Shown: positions 59,591 to 64,000 of the stretch, one piece after another
Layout: every line of letters begins with the position of its first letter
How positions within the stretch are numbered: position 1 is the first letter of the stretch
NCBI RefSeq assembly: GCF_017599345.1
Contig: NZ_JAGFVL010000020.1
Span: forward strand, 186,001-250,000
Direction: 5' to 3'
Length of the DNA stretch: 64,000 bases
From: Gracilibacillus suaedae
GTDB taxonomy: Bacteria > Bacillota > Bacilli > Bacillales > Amphibacillaceae
The notes under the pieces: generated by a model
The model's database searches: none
What the model saw: only the letters and a program-made list of their open reading frames with translations
What the model was told of the DNA's origin: nothing
Position numbers and translations under genes: made by a program

Positions 59591-60781
59591 ATGAAAATTC
59601 AAGTTATACAAGGTGATTCTTTCTGGTATTATAGTCAATTATTCGGAATCCCTCTGCCTTTAATTATTGCTTCTAACCAACAGCTCACCCCAAACCAACT
59701 AATGATCGGGCAAACAGTAAACATTCCTGGTTATCAAGCTCTTTCCTATACAATAAATGCTAACGATACATTTTGGTCAATAGCTCAAGCTAATCAAATA
59801 CCGTTAGACCTTTTATTGCGAATGAATCCTGCTGTTCAACCTACCCAACTGCAAATCGGTCAAACGATCACTCTTCCTCAGCGAGTCACGAATCCAGTCA
59901 TTAATGATGTTAATAACTACACATATGAAAAAATGGTTACAGACCTTCAACAGCTTATCGATCTTTACCCTTTTATTCAGCAACAGTCGATTGGAAATTC
60001 CGTATTAGACAAAGAAATTATAGAGTTACAAATAGGTACTGGATCACGCCAAAAACATATTAATGGATCTTTTCATGCCCAAGAATGGATCACTACCCCA
60101 GTTATTATGTTATTTCTCAATCAATATGCATTAGCATTGACCAATAATTCACCAATACGCGGTCTAGATATGCTAACCTACTTTGAAACGAATACACTCT
60201 CACTTGTACCGATGGTTAATCCAGATGGCGTTAACCTTGTCATCAACGGCGCAGAGGCTGCAGGACCGCAACAAGATTTTGTACTGTCGCTCAATAATGG
60301 AAATACCGATTTTTCTGGATGGAAAGCTAATATTAATGGGGTTGATCTTAATAATCAATATCCGGCATTATGGGAAACAGAAGCAGCCAGAAAACCAGAT
60401 TCACCTGCACCAAGAGACTTTCCTGGTTACGAGCCATTATCAGAACCTGAAGCAATTGCCATGGCTGATTTGGCGAGGGCAAGACCATTTGAAATAATGA
60501 ATGCCTTTCATACACAAGGTGAAGTAATTTTTTGGGGATTTCAAGGAATGGAACCACCAGCATCTGAAACGATTGTTCAGGAATATAGTCGTGTTAGCGG
60601 ATATGAGGCCATTCAATATGTTGATAGCTTTGCGGGATACAAGGATTGGTTTATACAGGAGTTTCGCAAGCCTGGTTACACTGTCGAGTTAGGATCAGGT
60701 ATGAATCCACTTCCCATTAGTCAATTCGATGAGATATATCAAGAAACATTAGGGATTATGATGACGACTCTTTATATGTGA
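59591..60781 (+). CDS. M14 family metallopeptidase with two LysM domains
   Basis: 396 residues. Two N-terminal LysM repeats (residues 1-47 and 52-97: YTINANDTFWSIAQANQIPLDLLLRMNPAV, LQIGQTITLP) bind peptidoglycan. The zinc carboxypeptidase domain has His162 and Glu165 in GSFHAQEW, VNPDGVNLV, the third ligand His307 in NAFHTQGE and the general base Glu366 in GYTVELGSG. This is the domain plan of gamma-D-glutamyl-diamino acid endopeptidase I, which cuts spore or vegetative peptidoglycan stem peptides. No signal peptide is present, as in the spore enzyme. Confidence 0.93.
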   Translation: MKIQVIQGDSFWYYSQLFGIPLPLIIASNQQLTPNQLMIGQTVNIPGYQALSYTINANDTFWSIAQANQIPLDLLLRMNPAVQPTQLQIGQTITLPQRVTNPVINDVNNYTYEKMVTDLQQLIDLYPFIQQQSIGNSVLDKEIIELQIGTGSRQKHINGSFHAQEWITTPVIMLFLNQYALALTNNSPIRGLDMLTYFETNTLSLVPMVNPDGVNLVINGAEAAGPQQDFVLSLNNGNTDFSGWKANINGVDLNNQYPALWETEAARKPDSPAPRDFPGYEPLSEPEAIAMADLARARPFEIMNAFHTQGEVIFWGFQGMEPPASETIVQEYSRVSGYEAIQYVDSFAGYKDWFIQEFRKPGYTVELGSGMNPLPISQFDEIYQETLGIMMTTLYM

Positions 60782-60785
60782 AGAA

Positions 60786-60810
60786 AGCCGTGGTTTCTTT
60801 AACCACGGCT
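60786..60810. terminator. Hairpin between convergent M14 and nitroreductase genes
   Basis: AGCCGTGGTT-TCTTT-AACCACGGCT, perfect 10-bp stem; flanking T runs are weak. Confidence 0.7.
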
Positions 60811-60816
60811 GTACAA

Positions 60817-61488
60817 TTATACAAATTTCACGATATCATCAAACGGACGTCTGCTTTTTTCTGGAGCATCCTGCACGCGATAGCCGAATGCTGCCATCAC
60901 GGATATCGAAAAGCTGTCGTCTTCTAAAAGTCCTTCTTCACGTAATAATTCGTTCATTTCTTTCATTGAGAACCCTTCAATTGGACAAGAATCAACACCT
61001 ATTTGAGCAGCAACTGTCATCATGTTAGCCAGTGCAATATATGTTTGCTTAGAAGACCAGTCTAGCATTCGGCGATCATCGACCAATAAATCGAAATCTT
61101 CTTTTTGAAAGTTTTCAATCATCGGTAATAATCCTTGTAATGCTTCGTCAGGGTATTGGTGTACGTTTTGGTAATGGTCAAGCAGATATTCAGCATCATA
61201 TTTCGTATCCTTTGCTGTTCTAGCCAAGAATATAACGAAATGACTGGCATCCATTACTTTCCCTTTTGCTCCCCATGACGTATTTTTGATTTTTTCGCGC
61301 AATTCCGGACTTTGAATAACTAAAAATCTCCATGGCTCAATACCAAATGAACTTGGAGATAAGTATCCTGTTTCAAGTATGAACTGGAAATCCGCTTCAT
61401 CTATTTTTTTATTCGGATCGAACTTCTTCGTTGCATGGCGAAAATGCATCGCATCAATGATATCCTTTTTAAGTTTATCTTTGTCCAT
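60817..61488 (-). CDS. Nitroreductase family NAD(P)H oxidoreductase
   Basis: 223 residues. FMN-binding residues of the family show in HFRHATKKFDPNKKI (Arg-His near the N-terminus), LSPSSFGIEPWRFLVI and DSCPIEGFSMKEMNELL, with the C-terminal FGYRVQDAPEKSRRPFDDIV. It resembles YfkO/NfsB-type enzymes that reduce quinones and nitroaromatics. ATG follows AGGTGACAG. Confidence 0.9.
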   Translation of the reverse strand: MDKDKLKKDIIDAMHFRHATKKFDPNKKIDEADFQFILETGYLSPSSFGIEPWRFLVIQSPELREKIKNTSWGAKGKVMDASHFVIFLARTAKDTKYDAEYLLDHYQNVHQYPDEALQGLLPMIENFQKEDFDLLVDDRRMLDWSSKQTYIALANMMTVAAQIGVDSCPIEGFSMKEMNELLREEGLLEDDSFSISVMAAFGYRVQDAPEKSRRPFDDIVKFV

Positions 61489-61593
61489 TATCTGTCACCT
61501 CCAAATTACTTCCCCCTTATTATACGAACTCTAGGAAAAAACATATAATATTCTGCTCTATTATTCTTGAGCTTTTTCATGAATTTTGTATTC

Positions 61594-61704
61594 TTAGATA
61601 TCCCCTGGTTGGCAATCTAAAGTCTTACATAGCGCGAGAATAGTTGATAACCGAATTACCAAAGGGCTGTTGGAATAATACTTTTCAACATTCGACCTGC
61701 ATTA
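61594..61704 (-). pseudogene. Fragment of a small XRE-type regulator
   Basis: On the minus strand the frame reads SNVEKYYSNSPLVIRLSTILALCKTLDCQPGDI and then stops. This is the C-terminal half of the short Cro/YozG-type regulators (which end LCKALDCQPGDIL). The N-terminal helix-turn-helix is absent and an upstream stop closes the frame. Confidence 0.7.
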
Positions 61705-61752
61705 TCACTTCAATCTTTATATGTCCTTTTCTGTATATATAGAAAAACTTGC

Positions 61753-62766
61753 TTAAAAATTTTCTATTACAACTTTCCCAATCATTCTGCCTGATTCTAC
61801 CATACTATGCGCTTTACGTAGCGTTTCTGCGTTAATAGGAGTGATTCTTTTTTTCAGTGTTGTACGGATACTTCCCTTATCAATTAGTTCGCTAAGATTT
61901 GTTAGCAATTCATGCTGTTTCATCATATCTGGTGTTTGGTACATAGAACGAGTAAACATAAATTCCCAAACAAATGTTACACTTTTACTTTTTAAAACAT
62001 TAAGATCAAGAGGTTGACTATTTTCTACTATAGAGCAAATTTTTCCTTGTGGAATAATTACCTCACCCATACTTTCCCAATGTTGAACTGTATTATTTAG
62101 ACAGAAAATATAATCTATATGATTGAAACCAATTTCTTGTATTTGTGCAAGAAATGGTTGATGATGATTAATAACATAATTTGCTCCAAGCTCTTTTACC
62201 CATTTTTTACTTTCTTGTCTAGAAGCAGTTGCGATGATGGTAAGACCAGCTAGTTTTGCTAATTGAATAGCAATGGAACCAACCCCTCCTGCTCCACCAA
62301 TGATGAGAATTGTTCTATTTTGATTTTGATTATTCAAATCAATTTCCAAACGATCAAATAAGCCTTCCCATGCTGTAATAGCAGTTAATGGTAATGCAGC
62401 TGCTTCAGCAAAATTTAATGATTTCGGTTTTTTGGCTGCGATTCTCTCATCGACTAAATGATATTCACTATAAGAGCCTGGTCTAGAAATACTTCCAGAG
62501 TAATAAACTTCATCTCCTGGTTTAAACAATGTGCAATTATTTCCTATTTCTTCTACTACTCCACATGCATCCCATCCGAGAATTTTTGGTGCTTCCTCCT
62601 TTTTGTCTTTAGGTGCACGAACTTTAACATCAACAGGATTGACTGATATTGCTTTTATTTTCACAAGCATATCCCTATCAGCAGGTACTGGTCTCTCAAT
62701 ATTTACATCCAATAGACTTTCCTTATGATGAATTGGTAAATAATTATATAACCCTACAGCTTTCAC
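61753..62766 (-). CDS. Zinc-binding alcohol dehydrogenase family protein (quinone oxidoreductase-like)
   Basis: 337 residues of the medium-chain dehydrogenase family. GroES-like N-terminus (AISVNPVDVKVRAP, LGWDACGVVEEIG), then the NADPH loop LIIGGAGGVGSIAIQLAKLAG and IATASRQESKKWVKELGANYVINH. The zinc-binding cysteines are absent, as in the ZDH/QOR group. It is divergent from an HxlR regulator, the usual context for quinone- or aldehyde-induced expression. Confidence 0.9.
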   Translation of the reverse strand: MKAVGLYNYLPIHHKESLLDVNIERPVPADRDMLVKIKAISVNPVDVKVRAPKDKKEEAPKILGWDACGVVEEIGNNCTLFKPGDEVYYSGSISRPGSYSEYHLVDERIAAKKPKSLNFAEAAALPLTAITAWEGLFDRLEIDLNNQNQNRTILIIGGAGGVGSIAIQLAKLAGLTIIATASRQESKKWVKELGANYVINHHQPFLAQIQEIGFNHIDYIFCLNNTVQHWESMGEVIIPQGKICSIVENSQPLDLNVLKSKSVTFVWEFMFTRSMYQTPDMMKQHELLTNLSELIDKGSIRTTLKKRITPINAETLRKAHSMVESGRMIGKVVIENF

Positions 62767-62962
62767 TTTTCCCGCCTCCTAAATGGAAATTTTAAATACG
62801 ATTCTATTATAATCACTAATAACCCAATTAGTAAGAAGGCACAATCTTGTTGGATAGTAACATTTATGTTACCTACATACGTACTTTCTTGTTATATTTT
62901 AACACTTATGGTATTTATACTTTATGTGGTAAATATTTTTTAAGTAGTGAGGTGCTCTAAAC

Positions 62963-63334
62963 TTGAGAAACAGAAAAAGCGGATATGGGTGTCCAGAAGG
63001 TTGTCCAGTGGAAGCTACCCTAGATGTGATTGGCGGAAAATGGAAGGGAGTTATTTTATATCATCTTATAGAGGACAAAAAACGTTTTAATGAGCTTAGG
63101 AGATTAATGTCTGGTATTACTCAACGAATGTTGACACTTCAATTAAGGGAACTCGAAGCAGACGGTGTTATTCACCGAGAAGTATATCCACAAGTTCCAC
63201 CCAAGGTTGAATATTCACTAACCGAATTCGGTAGAACTTTAGAGCCTATTATTTTGTTAATGAGAGATTGGGGAGAAAATTATAAGAAATTGGCTAAGGA
63301 GAAAAAGACAAGAATGACTGATTGTCACCTATAA
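62963..63334 (+). CDS. HxlR family transcriptional regulator
   Basis: 123 residues, TTG start behind [87 protein letters not shown] is the full HxlR winged helix (given here by its extent, residues 11-92). A Cys lies at position 12, and GCP near the N-terminus is the redox-sensing cysteine place in YodB/HypR-type members. It probably controls the divergent dehydrogenase gene in response to electrophiles. Confidence 0.92.
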   Translation: MRNRKSGYGCPEGCPVEATLDVIGGKWKGVILYHLIEDKKRFNELRRLMSGITQRMLTLQLRELEADGVIHREVYPQVPPKVEYSLTEFGRTLEPIILLMRDWGENYKKLAKEKKTRMTDCHL

Positions 63335-63678
63335 ACGTAATCGTATTTTTTCTTTTGTTGTCCTAGTGTTCCAATTTTAAAAGCGCAAAACGCACGTTTA
63401 GAAACGTAGCGAGTTCAGAATCAACTGAGATAAAAGAATCATGTTGAGTTTTCGAACCGATGATGATTTTCACCTAAAGGCACGACGAACATGATGTTCT
63501 AGTATCGACTTTGGTCACAGGATGTAACCGAAATTAGCCGATGAAAATGGACTTGGCCTCTGGCTGCACCTGTCGGCAAGTCTTTTTTATCGTAGGGCGA
63601 TCCATGAAGTCGCCTAATTACTGGATGCTAGTAAACTTGACAGGCACCCCATTTTTATACTTTCCTGATTTAAAAAGA
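63335..63678. other. Gene-free structured DNA
   Basis: No gene seen. The stretch carries several small dyads: GAACATGATGTTC (63489-63501) and GGCGA ... TCGCC (63596-63614), and ends a terminator-like hairpin at 63550-63588. GC content looks higher than in other intergenic DNA here. The compact run of hairpins suggests a noncoding element or an intergenic repeat of the genome. Confidence 0.5.
63550..63588 (+). terminator. Terminator-like hairpin
   Basis: GACTTGGCC pairs with GGCAAGTC and is followed by TTTTTTAT. It would end a plus-strand transcript coming from the structured region or from hxlR. Confidence 0.6.
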
Positions 63679-63917
63679 GACTAGGACATAACTAAATAGG
63701 TAGAACGAGAATCCGAACAATCTGAACTAAGCATAGAAAAAATACGCAGACTTCTCATGACGAGCACAAGCCGAAGATCCACTGTGTGAAGTGTTTTTTT
63801 TCACACAGTTAGCTAAAGGTCGCCCACGGAAAGCGTAGTATTTTACCGAAGCGATATGTGTACTCAGACATTAATGTTCGGATTTTTCCTATCTAATTAC
63901 TCTTTTTTCCCAGCCTC
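63679..63917. repeat. MITE-like intergenic element
   Basis: About 240 bp with imperfect inverted ends: AACTAAATAGGTAGAACGAG, AATCCGAACA on the left and TGTTCGGATT, CCTATCTAATTAC on the right. Inside is a perfect hairpin CTGTGTGAA ... TTCACACAG (63781-63809). It has no open frame. Layout is that of a miniature inverted-repeat element; no second copy occurs in this window. Confidence 0.55.
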
Positions 63918-63924
63918 ATTCTTT

Positions 63925-63975
63925 AGAACCTACTAGAATCAATTCTAGCACTTGGGCCTTATTATAGGAGGTTCT
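63925..63975. other. Nested hairpin at the window edge
   Basis: Outer arms AGAACCT / AGGTTCT (63925-63931, 63969-63975) enclose an inner perfect dyad CTAGAAT-CA-ATTCTAG (63933-63948). It may be an RNA structure or a mobile-element end; what follows is beyond the window. Confidence 0.4.
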
Positions 63976-64000
63976 GTGTTTTTAGGCAATAATACAACCC

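Overview
The window is about 64 kb of AT-rich DNA from a spore-forming, low-GC Gram-positive bacterium of the family Bacillaceae, most like the halophilic or soil genera around Gracilibacillus, Amphibacillus and Halobacillus. The evidence is a Tlp-type small spore protein gene, a SinR-like regulator, a sigma-B-type promoter in front of an lmo0937-family gene, the YdbS/YdbT pair, strong AGGAGG ribosome sites with ATG/GTG/TTG starts, and a tRNA-Gly with encoded CCA. The genus is inference. I see no phage, CRISPR array, rRNA or complete insertion sequence.

Layout. 1-3.3 kb: the edge of an ABC exporter and a GH36 alpha-galactosidase with its own promoter and operator. 3.3-12.3 kb: small accessory genes (DUF523, tlp, APH-type kinase, methyltransferase, VanZ, PadR/HAAS, NIPSNAP, DinB, MFS/MerR) with two broken genes (VanZ, GNAT). 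12.5-15.6 kb: a glucose-superfamily PTS operon (EIIA, EEP-family hydrolase, EIICB) behind a clear promoter and operator. 15.7-21.4 kb: a five-gene sugar oxidation operon (ThuA, two Gfo/Idh/MocA dehydrogenases, two TIM-barrel isomerases) with a divergent AraC regulator. 21.4-25.1 kb: an orphan NarL-type response regulator, two glycosyltransferases and a SinR-like repressor. 25.4-36.6 kb: housekeeping and stress genes (metallophosphoesterase, cadCA, phosphatase, HD hydrolase, trmL, amidase, two tiny lipoproteins, ogt-queG-ABC ATPase). 36.8-40.5 kb: tRNA-Gly, lmo0937-type protein, ZupT, YdbST.

40.5-52.0 kb is the most distinctive part. All genes are on the minus strand: an AEC transporter, a LarA-family nickel enzyme, an SDR dehydrogenase, LarE, gluconokinase, LarB, and then a five-gene Nik/Opp-type ABC importer. 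Together they read as a self-contained nickel module: nickel uptake, nickel-pincer cofactor synthesis (larC is not here) and a cofactor-using 2-hydroxyacid epimerase that probably feeds an aldonic acid such as mannonate or gluconate to gluconokinase. 52.2-56.5 kb carries three more Gfo/Idh/MocA dehydrogenases beside the ruins of a sugar ABC transporter. 56.7-63.3 kb has regulators and redox genes, and 63.3-64 kb is gene-free structured repeat DNA.

Across the whole window runs a dispersed, imperfectly palindromic intergenic repeat (called the stop-edge repeat here; about 150 bp when full length, with many shorter derivatives). The same end, reading ATAAAGTGAGACTATGATCA, repeatedly coincides with the stop codon of the preceding gene and always in the same orientation. 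A second kind of repeat, five units of a 20-21 bp period built on GCAAATAAA or TTTCGCAATAAA, appears twice.
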